Source: Globomyces pollinis-pini
Taxonomy: Eukaryota; Chytridiomycota; Chytridiomycetes; Rhizophydiales; Globomycetaceae
Assembly (NCBI GenBank): GCA_025399215.1
Contig: MU621145.1
Span: 1-64,000 of the forward strand
DNA: 64,000 bases
Direction of reading: 5' to 3'
Each line of letters begins with the position of its first letter. Position 1 is the stretch's first letter. The notes below the pieces were generated by a model. It did no database searches, was not told the DNA's origin, and worked only from the letters and a program-made list of their open reading frames with translations. The position numbers and the translations under genes were made by a program. This document shows positions 23,171-33,780 of this stretch, one piece after another.

Positions 23171-23857
23171 CTAGGTAATGTTCAACATATTGGGAAACTT
23201 ACATGGACACAGTTCGCTGCAAATGTTATTGACGCAATTACATCCGGATAATATGCATTGTGTTGGTGCCCATTCAAAATTTACAATCTCGCCTAACGTT
23301 TAAATCAACTTTTAAACCTTGTTTAACTGTCACCAATGCGGTTCTCCCTGGAACATAAAATGTCTGGCCAAATCTATTCACTGATAAATGCTGGTATGGT
23401 AGTTCTAAATGCTTCCCTAATTGTAAGCATATTTTGATATTCCATACCTGACACATACCAAATCAAACTTACGTTTGCATAGTTCGCACCAGATGCTAAA
23501 GTATCAAGTATGTCCCAGCCTATTGATAAGATATTATCCAGTTACTGTTTGGAACCGACATTTCCGTGTAATCATCTATCATTATGGAGTTTTAGTATTA
23601 CCAACAGTTGGGTAATATACACCTGTATACCTTCTCTGACCTGTATCCGTGCCCTTTACAAGTCTGAAATACATCATAATTTGATTTCCTCGACTAATGG
23701 ATGGTGCCAATGACTTTGTAGATACACTTGGCCAAAGCGTTCTGACACTCTGTAAATATCCCAAGAATGGTTTTGCAGCTTCGTACATTGAATCATACAA
23801 AGCAAAACTCTGACAGTGTATTATACCCACCCATAACCAGAACTGTAGAACTCTCAT
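23171..23857 (-). CDS. Secreted protein of unknown family, tandem copy 2
   Basis: ATG at 23857 gives MRVLQFWLWVGIIHCQSFAL, a signal peptide. After four short introns (25-26 nt each) the mature chain aligns with copy 1: MMYFRLVKGTDTGQRRYTGV, then VDDYTEMSVPNSWDILDTL, FGQTFYVPGRTALVTVKQG, and VNFEWAPTQCILSGCNCVNN followed by ICSELCPCKFPNMLNIT. The intron within the PNS motif occupies the same position in both genes, so they arose by tandem duplication. Sequence divergence is high outside these anchors, which suggests an old or fast-evolving pair. Function unknown. Confidence 0.65.
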
Positions 23858-23946
23858 TTTTTGGCTAAGAATTGAGAGGGTTAGACGCGTTCTTCCATTC
23901 CTACATACATTATCAAATAACACTTTTATGATGTTTAAATGAATTA

Positions 23947-24969
23947 TTATTTATTGGCCATAGAGTATTCCGGAAATATACTGGTTAACGTTTCATAAAA
24001 CAGTTCAGAAAACATGTCATCTACATTTGTACCATTCAATGCCGAAACTTCAAAAAACCTTTCATTTTGATTATTAAGCAAACTGAATAGTTTACCTCGC
24101 TTTACACATATCTGCCATTTGTTCTCCTTGTTCAAATGTGACTTCACGTTTCTCTTCCAAGTCAGATTTGTTTCCAAGTACATACAAAATTACATCTGTT
24201 GTACAGTATTGTTTAAATTCTTCAATCCTAATTTGAATCCATTAATATACAGCAGGCAAACCATCTCTTTAGCGATGCGTATGTTGATATATCAGATATA
24301 TCGTATACCAAAATAACCTAACATTTAAAAACATGCCATCATACTCCATGTGTATCTTTATAGAACTCATTCCTGATATCAAAATAAACATCGTCCCCAG
24401 CAGTATCCCAAAAATTGACTTTAACTACAAAATATTAAGGCATAAATTTCACCATCTTCCAAGTGTGTTTTAAATGATTTGACACCGTAATCAATTCCTA
24501 TTGTAGATACATATTCTTCCATGAACTACGTGAATATCAACATATTCGAATTACTTTCGATTCACAATATCTTTTTATCAAACAACTTTTGCCAACAGTA
24601 GAATCTCCAATGCTCAATATTTTTATCCTACCAATAAATAACACTGGATTACCTTTTATATTCTGATGGTTCATTTGCTGACGGTGGTGATGGTTTGGTT
24701 TGCTTTGGGGGTAATTGTGGAACAAGTGTCTTTGAAGCGGCTCTATTATTCGGAAGTGGTGGTTTTAAGCGAGTAACAGACTGAGTTCCAGTTTTGTCTT
24801 TCATTGAAATATTATTTGTGGATGAATGTACAGCTTTAGCATTCTTTATATTTCCAGTTGATTTCGTCGTATCATTTGATTTTAGATTTTGTATATGTTT
24901 GTTCTGTACTGTGTTTTTTAATGCTGGTGGGTCTTCTATCAATTCGTCGTCGCTATTATCGCTACTCAT
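23947..24969 (-). CDS. RJL: RJL-family Ras-like GTPase (DNAJC27/RBJ-like, without DnaJ domain)
   Basis: ATG at 24969 begins an acidic, Ser/Pro-rich extension of about 105 residues (MSSDNSDDELIEDPPALKNT). The GTPase starts at IKILSIGDSTVGKSCLIKRY (P-loop GDSTVGKS), then STIGIDYGVKSFKTH, FWDTAGDDVYFDIRNEFYKD (G3 DTAG; RNEFYKDT is an RJL signature), GNKSDLEEKREVTFEQ (G4 NKSD) and EVSALNGTNVDDMF (G5). No J domain follows; the protein ends SIFPEYSMANK with no prenylation cysteine. RJL GTPases are retained mainly in flagellated lineages, which agrees with WDR92 nearby. Introns are short. Confidence 0.75.
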
Positions 24970-25160
24970 TTAAAAGACGTGTCAAAAATAGTCTAATTTT
25001 CTCTCTCATTATTTCGATACAAGCGCTCAATCTTAACTTCAATCTCCTCAACGAAGGAGAATAAAATCAACAAATGCTCAATTCAATTAAAATTCACTCC
25101 ATTATCTTTATAAGTCCAAAACTAATGGAAGCATGTGTTATTAGCACCTACAGTATTAAA

Positions 25161-25985
25161 TCATAAAGTTGAATTACTTTCTTCATGAATTTCCATTTCA
25201 GACTTTTTGAATTGATTCAACTCTTCACGAATTTCTACTTTCATCTGTTGTGTAAGATTTTTGAAAGTTGCAGTAGCATCAGGTTTACGATTGTATTCAG
25301 ATTTACGAAAGGTAGGTAAGACTTCAACAGTTTCAGACCAGATTAATATCTTTGCAGCTTGTAACTCTTCGACTGCTGGTCGATCTCTGATCTTGGCACT
25401 GAGGGTATCCTCTAAGATGGATCGTTTTAATTGTTCTTGTGCATTTAAAAGAGCCGGACTAACGGCGGCATTTCCAGTACCTATAACAATGAATTCATTT
25501 GTACACGTTACTCTTAAGAATATTTTGTTGTTCCAATTGGGCCTTTTCAGGTCTTTTTTTAAGACATCCTTTCAAAACTTTCTTTTTACTTTCAAAACTT
25601 TCTTCTTCTATTGTTTCTTCCATTTCAGATTCTAAAATGAGATTTATGAGTAAATGATTGATACCTCCTTTGAGAATATTTCGATTCTTTAGGTCATCCT
25701 TAGATGGTCGTAAACTGATTTTACGAGCTAATGTATCTTTCTTCTTCTCTTCTTCTAATGCCATTTTCTGTTGTACAATAGCATTGGATATTCCACTATT
25801 CACCTCATCTTCTATACATTGTTAATACTTTAAAAGGTATACCTCGTAATATATTCTTTTGTACCAACTCTTGTGGTGATGCCCTGGTACTAAATCGTTT
25901 CCCCAAATCTATCTTTATCAGATGGTATTGGGTTACCATTGACGATTTTGGATAATCCTCCTTTCTCTGCTGCTACTTCTGCCAT
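25161..25985 (-). CDS. RPEL-repeat protein
   Basis: ATG at 25985 opens MAEVAAEKGGLSKIVN. Splicing shows four RPEL-type units: LGKRFSTRASPQELVQKNIL, RKISLRPSKDDLKNRNILK, LKGCLKKRPEKAQLEQQNIL and AKIRDRPAVEELQAAKIL. The pattern 'L..(K/R).RP...(E/D)L...NIL' matches RPEL, a motif that binds monomeric actin in MRTF and phactr proteins. The tail (SETVEVLPTFRKSEYNRKPD, then an acidic helical end) is typical of small fungal RPEL proteins. About 220 residues, four short introns. Actin binding is inferred from the motif. Confidence 0.75.
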
Positions 25986-26169
25986 TTTGCGTGATTTGAA
26001 AGTCTATTTTTTTCGTGAGTTGGAAAATATAAATGTAGTAAACAATGGAAACTATTTATACAAACTGAATGTGTTGGAGCATATCCAAGATTGATTATAC
26101 AAAGAATACTTATATTCAAAAATTTATATTCATTTGATTAGGTTATAATATAATTGATCAATAACTTAT

Positions 26170-29100
26170 CTATCCCTTATAAAAAGGCCACTTCAATCTT
26201 GTTGGCAATGACTTCTTATCATTGAAATAGCGATGTGCTAGATATACACTTTGAGTATTCATATAATCAGGATGCTTTGCAAATTCCAAATTTGGTTGAC
26301 CATCTGGGTTAAAGAGCCGAAGTTCTTCCAATGGAACAGCAGAACTATTGTTAAATGATTGACAATTACTATTCTAGAGGGGTGTGGAAATATGATATCA
26401 AAGTTTCACCAGGTTGACAAACTGGCATATTATGATCCCGTTCATCTTCAGGAACCATCTAAAGAGTTATTCAACAATAACTTACCAAAGCTGGCCACCA
26501 GAATGGTGCATCTTCTTGTGGATCCACCCAGACCACCCTGGGGACAACATAGCTCATTTTTGGTACCACACCCTTGACAATACCAATGGACATAGAGTTA
26601 TCATCGTCATTTCCAATAGTAAATGAATCCGCAGATACGTCACTTGAAGAATCTGCATAATTTGGTTCTAAAATTAAGTTGAGGGCAGTTACCAGATTGT
26701 CGAGATTTTCTTTTTGATTCATTAATATCTTCCATGACTACATCAATCGACTCTTCTTGGTGTAAAGATGCATTCTGATCTTGCGATGGCATTGAAGAGT
26801 CCAATGGAATCGACTGGTTCTCAGTTATAATTTTATTCGGAGAATCGATCAACATGTTGAGTTCCTGATGACCATCTTTATCTTCATTGACTACCTTTCC
26901 GGGGTTTTCAATATTTTCCATCACAGGAGCAGGCTCGTTGTTGATTTCTGGAGCAATTTCATCCACTATAGAGATTAGGCTCTCTTCCGAATCTCCTTTG
27001 GACAACACAAAACAAGCTAAATATTAAATCAAGATTCTTACAAGGCACAGATGGTGGCTTAATATCTTGTATGTGCTCCTGATCTTCATCCTCAACAACA
27101 TTTGTAGATTTTTGCTTTTTGACCTATGAATAAGACATAATAATCTAACCCTTGGTCTAACTTTTGAAGATTTATGAACAAATTTTCTATCAGGCCATTC
27201 AATATCAAAAATCAATTCATGTCTGTAACATCGACTACAGTGAGTAGCTTGCATGATAGAGGTATCTAAAAAGACCGTAGGTCTAGCGGTTATATCCAAC
27301 ACCGTTTGACAAATTTCGCAATTGCCCTCCGGTGCTTTTCGTTTACGTTTTTCCAACTCCAATTTTGCATCCAATCCAATCAGATCTTTTTTCGTCAAAT
27401 CTCGGTAAGAAAATGTAGACTTTATCCCACGGGTAGGTCTGTTTCTAACCTGTAAAGTTTCACTAATGACACCAGTAGTCCCAAGTTTTGGAGCGAACGC
27501 TCCTGTGGTATATCTAATTTTAGATACATGAAACATTACAATTCGCAACTGGCACATAAGCATTCACAATTGTTCTCGCCGAAATAATTGTCGCCATAGT
27601 AGGTTGTTAATTCCTCTCCAATTTCGATCCGACGTTTGACTTTGAAAAAGATTTCATCAGAGCCATTTCCAGCTGGGATAAACTATAGTTATTAGGCTAT
27701 TAAAATATATACTTGACAATTGGCACGACAATCATGGTTGACAAATCGCGCAGGTCCGGTAAATAAACAATTTGCATCCCGTTTGGAGGAATACATGACT
27801 GAAAAATCGCGATTATCAAGCATTTTTTCTTCCTCTGGTGTCAACTCTACTATAAATCCACACATAAATTTAATTTCATCACCATTCTCCCATACTCTTG
27901 TCGAACGAACTCGAGCTTCCACTTTATCAGTGCTCTTATAACGGAACGTTCGGTCTATTTCATATCCAGCACGTACATGATACATATTGATATACCGCCG
28001 ACAATGACTAATTTTCGTTAATGTAATAAACTTACTCGCCAAATAATTTTAAATCCCTGTCAACATTTGGAGCCAAGCACCCCTTTAACACCAATACAGC
28101 ATTTTCAAGTAAACGAGCATCTTTTTCAGGGTTCAAATAGCGACTTTTATCTATTGGTGTTCCATTGGGAAAAAATAAATCCGTCAATAAAGCCACAAAA
28201 TCATCTGTGGTGATCTTATTGTTAATAATGGCTCTAATATAGTAAGCAATACATTGTGGAAAATAAAGTTCATCAATTTCATCAAAAATAGGATGATGAA
28301 GAAGAGAATCTAAAATATTTAATATATTCAAACTTACAGTTAGTTTCAAAATCTAAATGCATTTTATGGGTTGTAAACGATAGAAAGAATGCATCCAAGA
28401 ATAGGTTTGTTAAAATATCATCATATTCCGAAATGGACTGATACCGAGATTGTATATGTACAGGACCAAATTGAAGAGTGTTCAACACGTCGGATTTTCG
28501 AAGTTCATATTCAACCATTGTTGCCTTTGCAAGATTAACCGAATCTTGTAGTCGGTCAGCATCCTCTTGGAAGCTATATAGACATTCTTCAAGATCAAAA
28601 TCACTTTTAACAGATACAGCCTCACTAATTTCAACTGTCTCCTTTTCCGATTGATCATCAACAATCGTTGGTGTTGAATTTTCGTTCTCCTTTTGTTCTG
28701 AAAGAAGAATATGATTTTTCACCATGCTTATGCCTTGGTTTGTTAAACTACCATCATATTCACTAATAGACTGATGTCGAGATTGGATATGTACAGGACT
28801 AAATTGAACAGCATTCAAAACGTCAGATTTTCGCAATTCATATTCAACCATTGTTGCCTTTGCAAGATTAACCGAATCTTGTAGTCGGTCAGCATCCTTT
28901 TGGAAGCTATATAGACATCCTTCAAGATCAAAATCACTTTTAACAGAAGTAACCTCGCTGATTTCAACTGTTTCCTTTTCCGATTGATCATCTTCAACAG
29001 TTGGTGTTGAATTTTCCTTCTCTGTTTGTTCTTCAGAAACTATATCATTTATGTGTATCTCTTGTGATTGAGACATAATCACTTCACCAGAATCATTTCC

Positions 29101-30949
29101 ATATTCATCTCCTTCAATATCAAGAAATTGATCGTCACCACTAAGGATTTCTTTTTTCCCCTTTTTGACTGCCTTTTTAACCCGTTTTTCAATCTTTTTT
29201 GGCGATTCCGACTTGGTATTACTAGAAGTCAGTTAGTGAAACCTAGTAAATATACTTTTTCAATTGATTCCGTCGTGAACGTGTCATCGTTTTACCATCA
29301 TCAGGTGTTGCCTCTATTTCCAAAAGAAATCTCTCTTCATAGGTTTTGTATTTATCAATTGTCCAAGCCCATTTGCCAGGTTTATAAACCGAACTAGATT
29401 TGCTCTGCTCCAACTCTTCAGAAGTTGGTTCTATAGGTTCCGCCTTTAATGCATTGGTGTGAGCCAATGTATGTCTTCTCTTTGGTCTTTTGCTCTCCTT
29501 GCTTTCCTTATCATTTGCTTTCTGGTCATGGAAAGATTTTCTTCTCGAACTTGAACGAAGATTCTCTGATCTAGTTTGATGAGTGGACTGTCGCCTTGAA
29601 GGTTTTTGATTTTTTGACGCTGACGATACGACTTCTTTTGAGGACAGTTTTTGGAAATCTATGATGTAGTCAGCTGCGATACGATCAAGTTTCTCTACAT
29701 CTAACTCTGGAACGGAGTCTACTGTTTCCTGAACAGTTTGTTCTTCACTCAGTTGTGTTTCGAGTGCTGGAATGGTGTCAACGATCATGTGATCAGCGCT
29801 ATCTTGTGGATTACCCATATCAATTTCAACATCCTTCGTATTTGAATGACCATGCTTGGTGTTTTCCCTTATGATGCAACGTGAATCATTCTTCATTTCT
29901 TCTTCAGTATTTGTCCCATCTATGCTTAAAGTTGATTCTGGAGCTTCAATGATATTATCTACAAAATTTTCAACTTGTTCTGTACAATTCACAATGGAGT
30001 TGTTCTCTACAATATCAGTTTCCAAAAGTGGCGGCACAAGTACTTGCTCATCGTCGATCAATGAAGTTTGAGCATTATTTAAATCATTTCCATTTTCACT
30101 GTGGTCAGAGACTGATGTTTCCATATCAGTTGTTTCGATTATTTCACCATCCATTAATGATGTTTGGATGGATGAACTTTCCAGGGTTTTTTCATCAATC
30201 TTTGTTTCGATATCTATTGCTTCTTTTTCGTCATCCATTAACAAGGTTCGAGTGTCTTGTAAATCATTTTCTCCGTGATCAGAGACTAACCTTTCCACAG
30301 CAGGCATTTTTTCATCACAATTTGTTTCCATATCAATTGCTTCTGAAAAACATTGAATTTTTTTATCATTCGTTAATGAAGTTTGAATGTTTGACACACC
30401 ATTTTCTTTGTAGTCAGAATGAATCATAATTTCGTGATTTCGGACAGAGTCCACAACCTCACCCTCATTCATACTGGTATCAGTGGTATGGTTTTGTAAT
30501 TGATCATCAGTCATGGGATTTTTGTGAAGATCATAGTGAACTGCAGGTTTACAACAGTCAGTATCTGTTTTGGTTTCCGTCATCAGTATCATGTTAGTAA
30601 TAACATCACCGCCCTCTGGTTTAAAGTTTGGGTTCTCTATTAGATTGCCATCTACAGGATCTGAGTGATCATTGGTTTGTCCAGAAGGTTGATCCTGTTT
30701 ATGGTCCAATTCACTGCTTTGAAGTGTGATTTCCTTTAAAGGCCCACTTTCATTCAAATCTGGGATAGTTTGGACATTGGTATATATGTTATGGATATGA
30801 TGATCGTTTCCAGAAGCTGTATTTAACAGTTTATTTTTGATCAACTTGCAATTAAAGAGGGAAATATTTACCAGACATTGATCTACACTACTCTGTAGTA
30901 TATCTTGAGATTGGTTGTTGTTCTCTGTTGATTCAGTGGAATGCAACAT
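26170..30949 (-). CDS. SET9: SUV4-20/Set9-type histone H4-K20 methyltransferase with very long N-terminus and PWWP-like end
   Basis: From the ATG at 30949, about 560 residues of acidic, disordered sequence run to KPGKWAWTIDKYKTYEERFL, a basic patch (RSRRNQLKK), and a 111-residue duplicated segment. The catalytic part begins SISEYDDILTNLFLDAFFLS (Set9 N-domain), continues INMYHVRAGYEIDRTFRY, and contains SET motifs GPARFVNHDCRANCQ and GEELTTYYGDNYFGENNC, with the zinc post-SET ECLCASCEL. Next is a CxxC...CxxC segment (NCEICQTVLDI, HCSRCYRHELIF), an acidic linker, and a PWWP-like end: VWVDPQEDAPFWWPAL then EELRLFNPDGQPNL, finishing LPTRLKWPFYKG. The enzyme methylates H4K20 in chromatin. The long N-terminus may be a separate gene, but the frame crosses an intron near 29220-29254 cleanly. 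Confidence 0.8.
28430..29038 (-). repeat. Tandem 333-nt (111-residue) duplication inside SET9
   Basis: Two coding copies, about 28430-28705 and 28763-29038, are offset by exactly 333 nt. Each encodes a Glu/Ser stretch (DDQSEKETVEIS), then SVKSDFDLExCLYSFQ, DADRLQDSVNLAKATMVEYE and LRKSDVLN, ending QSISEYD. Only the copy nearer the catalytic domain continues into DDILTNLFLDAFF; the other diverges to GSLTNQGISMVK. The DNA is close to identical over long stretches, so the duplication looks recent. Confidence 0.85.
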
Positions 30950-31191
30950 GAAGTAAAGAAATATTTTTTGGTATTTATGAACAACTCGTGCTCTTAGTAG
31001 TTCAGGTCAACTCTTTCTACCAATAAATTCAACTACCTTCAGATTGTTGCTGAGAGTATCTTAAATGTCTCTCATGTCGCGTTTCCTTTTAGTTATATTA
31101 TAAATAGAAGCATTCTACATATAGTTTTTGTGTATCTTTTCTATTACATATCTCATAGCCTCTTATTAATAAATGGGATTTCAGTAGTACT

Positions 31192-31583
31192 GATGGTTCG
31201 TTATGTGCACACTCTTGCAGTAAGTCTTTTTGAAGACTATTATAGTGATGTAACTATTTTTTGTTGCTTTCAAGTTGGTTTTTAAAAATATGGATTGAAA
31301 TCACCAGACTAGGAAATTTTTAAAACAGTAAAGTTCTCTTTCAACTCATAGTTCAATTGGTAGTTGATTTCTATATTTTTGGTTTAGTTTGATTGTTATT
31401 GAATTTCAAATTAAACTCTTTGAATTTGGTTTAAAAGGTGGTATTGAACCTCCCAGTGTATTTATCACTACATGGATTGATTATACAAACAAGTATGGGT
31501 TATCGTATCAACTACGTGATGGTAGTACTGGAGTCTATTTTAATGATGGTACTTCCATTATACTCTTATCCAATCAATTGTAA
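31192..31583 (+). pseudogene. Truncated Polo-box fragment
   Basis: The frame around 31437-31583 encodes GIEPPSVFITTWIDYTNKYG, then LSYQLRDGSTGVYFNDGTSI and ILLSNQL, unmistakably the start of polo box 1 of Polo-like kinases. No kinase domain lies upstream and no second polo box downstream. Upstream there is only a short ATG frame at 31192 (MVRYVHTLAVSLFEDYY). A possible intron at about 31582-31640 would add a non-polo tail. This is probably a duplicated, broken piece of a PLK gene; a tiny expressed single-box protein is the alternative. Confidence 0.6.
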
Positions 31584-31759
31584 CCTTTATTTTTTATCCG
31601 ATTCTACTTTTTTACTTTATTAATCCAAAAACCCCCCAGGTCAACAGCCCCAGAGAATTTGTCTGCGACATTCCCATACAAATTAAATAAAAGTAAAAGT
31701 TTACTAGTGATTTAAATGTCGGGATTCATTCTTGATTGAGATTATAGGGCGAGTAGTGT

Positions 31760-33742
31760 TTATTGTTGTAAAACAAATTGACGCAAGTACAAAAACATAT
31801 TCATCAATACATTAACATCCAGTTCGCACTTCCTACAAACTCCATTTATCATGTTTCCCCATTCATCTGAAGTTTCTACAAAATAGTCAGGACTGTTATT
31901 CTTGTCTTGCAATAAATACTTCCAAATAGTTGGTTGGCATAAGTCAGTGAGATATATCATATGATTTTGGTCTTTGTAATTTGTATGACAGATAAACTTG
32001 ATACAGTCACGATTGAAATCTTTCAATTTGTGTTGGATGCTGGGATACCAAAGAAGGTTGTGCTTGTCGAACAATTCTTTGAGCCTGTTTCTGTCGCATC
32101 CTTTAGGTTCATACGCAAACAAATAATCACAACTGTCAATGAAATTTTTGACCTTGATAGCAGTAGATTCATCCGAGTAATTCGGGTTTAGGATTCTTCT
32201 ATCAGTCCCAGCGTTCGAATCATAACCCACATCATTTAAATATCTTCGTATATGAACCGTTTCATCAGAATCAACCATTTTCAATTTCCATTCACGAGTT
32301 TTGGAAAGTGTGTGAGTACCTCCTCTGCCATCGGATTCTGTATCCCAAATACCCACTCTCTTCCCTCGAATCAAATTCTTAAACTGACACAAAGCCTTCT
32401 GGAAATGTTGTTTGTCTCTTTCGAGACGAAATTCAATAGAAATAACCACTAGAGAACCTTCCTTGACATTGAGTTTCGCTGCTGCTTTCTTTCTGTGATG
32501 CTTCCTGAGTGATTCATAAAATTTAGGGGTGCCGTTATTCTTGGGGTTATTGATTGGGTTGTTCTTTGGATTGTTCTTTGGATTGTTCTTTGGATTGTTC
32601 TTGGGGTTGTTTGTTGTATCGTTCCAAGCTTTGCAACTCCGGCATGACGCATACATTTTACCAGTCTTTTGATTGATATCAAACAACACCAGGACACCGC
32701 TTTTGCGCGTCGTCCCTTCAACACATCTGCAACGGGAACATTTCTTTGGGACCTTTTTCTGGCCAGGAGATTCTTGAATCAGGGTTGATGCATTGGAGAC
32801 AAAAGAAACTTCAGCCGAATTTTCAGACGATTCGATTCTTTCCAAATCTTTTGACAACTCCCTATGATTAGATGCATCGTACGATTCGCCATTGAGCATC
32901 AGTTTTTGAATATTTGGCAAAGAATTGAATGCCGCTGTTGTCCTCTTCGTTTGTGTATATGATATTTGATTGGCTGGAATATTCGTAATGTCCGATAGTG
33001 GTGTTCGAGAGGCTAACGTGTCATAATGAGGGGCTCGTGTTTGCCTGCTCCCAATAACAATACTGCCCTGTCTAATCTGCGTTGAATCCCCGGTATCAAG
33101 GTGCACTTGAATAAATCTTGAAGTGGCAAAGCCTTTAACAGGTTTGAAAGTTTGGGAGGACAACGTTTGTACAGACTTGGTATCAGATGCATGACAATTC
33201 CAGGTAAAAAGTTGAATGGAAACATTTTCTGTAATGCAGCAAGCCATAAGCATCAAGACATCTCCGAATTCAGCATTCTTTGACATTTTGGAACAATATG
33301 CTTCGACAGTGGAGTAACCCAAAAGCTGAATATCAGATAGAAAACAAGAAGCGTTATCACGGATACAAGCAATTGCTCTTTTTCGTAAATCAGCATGGGA
33401 TTCTTGTGAACCAGTCATAGCCAGTAAAATTGAACGTGGCAGGCAATTTCCATCACCAATGACTTGTTTGGAAGGAATAAGACCACCAGGTAAATGGGTT
33501 ATATCTTGAGCATGTGTAATCGAAACAAGCGGATTTTGAAATAGACTGTTTTGCTTTTCAAGTGGTTTAAGAAAAGTAGCAGGGGGTACAGTTTGAGAAC
33601 GAGGAGTCAGGAACCGGGATAAATTAGTCTGTTTCAGTTTCTTGGCAGATGATGATGTAGATACATTGGAAGATTTTCTTTTTCCAAAAGGTTTTTTGAA
33701 TATAGATTCGGCTGTCAATCGTGAGCCCGTGGAATTACCCAC
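31760..33742 (-). CDS. OTU cysteine protease fused to a DEDD exonuclease-like domain, intronless
   Basis: An open frame of 660 codons; it stays open to 33814 and has no good ATG near its start, so it probably continues from the coiled-coil frame upstream. An N-terminal basic Ser-rich region precedes an OTU domain: QVIGDGNCLPRSILLAMTG (Asp/Cys of DGNC), GDVLMLMACCITENVSIQLF and, some 115 residues on, APHYDTL as the candidate His. Then a CxxC-type segment (KKCSRCRCVEGTTRKSGVLV; MYASCRSCKAW) and a low-complexity (NNPK)n run. The C-terminal domain has KRVGIWDTESDGRGGTHTLS (DxE), YLFAYEPKGCDRNRLKELF and KCELDVNVLMNMFLYL, which could supply the four acidic residues of a DEDD exonuclease. OTU enzymes cleave ubiquitin; the exonuclease call is inference. 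Confidence 0.6.
   Translation of the reverse strand: MGNSTGSRLTAESIFKKPFGKRKSSNVSTSSSAKKLKQTNLSRFLTPRSQTVPPATFLKPLEKQNSLFQNPLVSITHAQDITHLPGGLIPSKQVIGDGNCLPRSILLAMTGSQESHADLRKRAIACIRDNASCFLSDIQLLGYSTVEAYCSKMSKNAEFGDVLMLMACCITENVSIQLFTWNCHASDTKSVQTLSSQTFKPVKGFATSRFIQVHLDTGDSTQIRQGSIVIGSRQTRAPHYDTLASRTPLSDITNIPANQISYTQTKRTTAAFNSLPNIQKLMLNGESYDASNHRELSKDLERIESSENSAEVSFVSNASTLIQESPGQKKVPKKCSRCRCVEGTTRKSGVLVLFDINQKTGKMYASCRSCKAWNDTTNNPKNNPKNNPKNNPKNNPINNPKNNGTPKFYESLRKHHRKKAAAKLNVKEGSLVVISIEFRLERDKQHFQKALCQFKNLIRGKRVGIWDTESDGRGGTHTLSKTREWKLKMVDSDETVHIRRYLNDVGYDSNAGTDRRILNPNYSDESTAIKVKNFIDSCDYLFAYEPKGCDRNRLKELFDKHNLLWYPSIQHKLKDFNRDCIKFICHTNYKDQNHMIYLTDLCQPTIWKYLLQDKNNSPDYFVETSDEWGNMINGVCRKCELDVNVLMNMFLYLRQFVLQQ
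32540..32622. repeat. 12-bp tandem repeat encoding NNPK
   Basis: Five or six near-identical 12-bp units (core GGATTGTTCTTT on the plus strand) encode the Asn-Asn-Pro-Lys run inside the OTU protein. It is a minisatellite-like coding repeat likely to vary in copy number. Confidence 0.8.
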
Positions 33743-33780
33743 TGACGGAGTTTCAAATTGACGCCGGGAACTTTGCCCGA

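Noticed and set aside
30028..30429. Plus-strand frame opposite the SET9 N-terminus
   Set aside because: It is antisense to a long coding exon and its composition is the complement of acidic codons.
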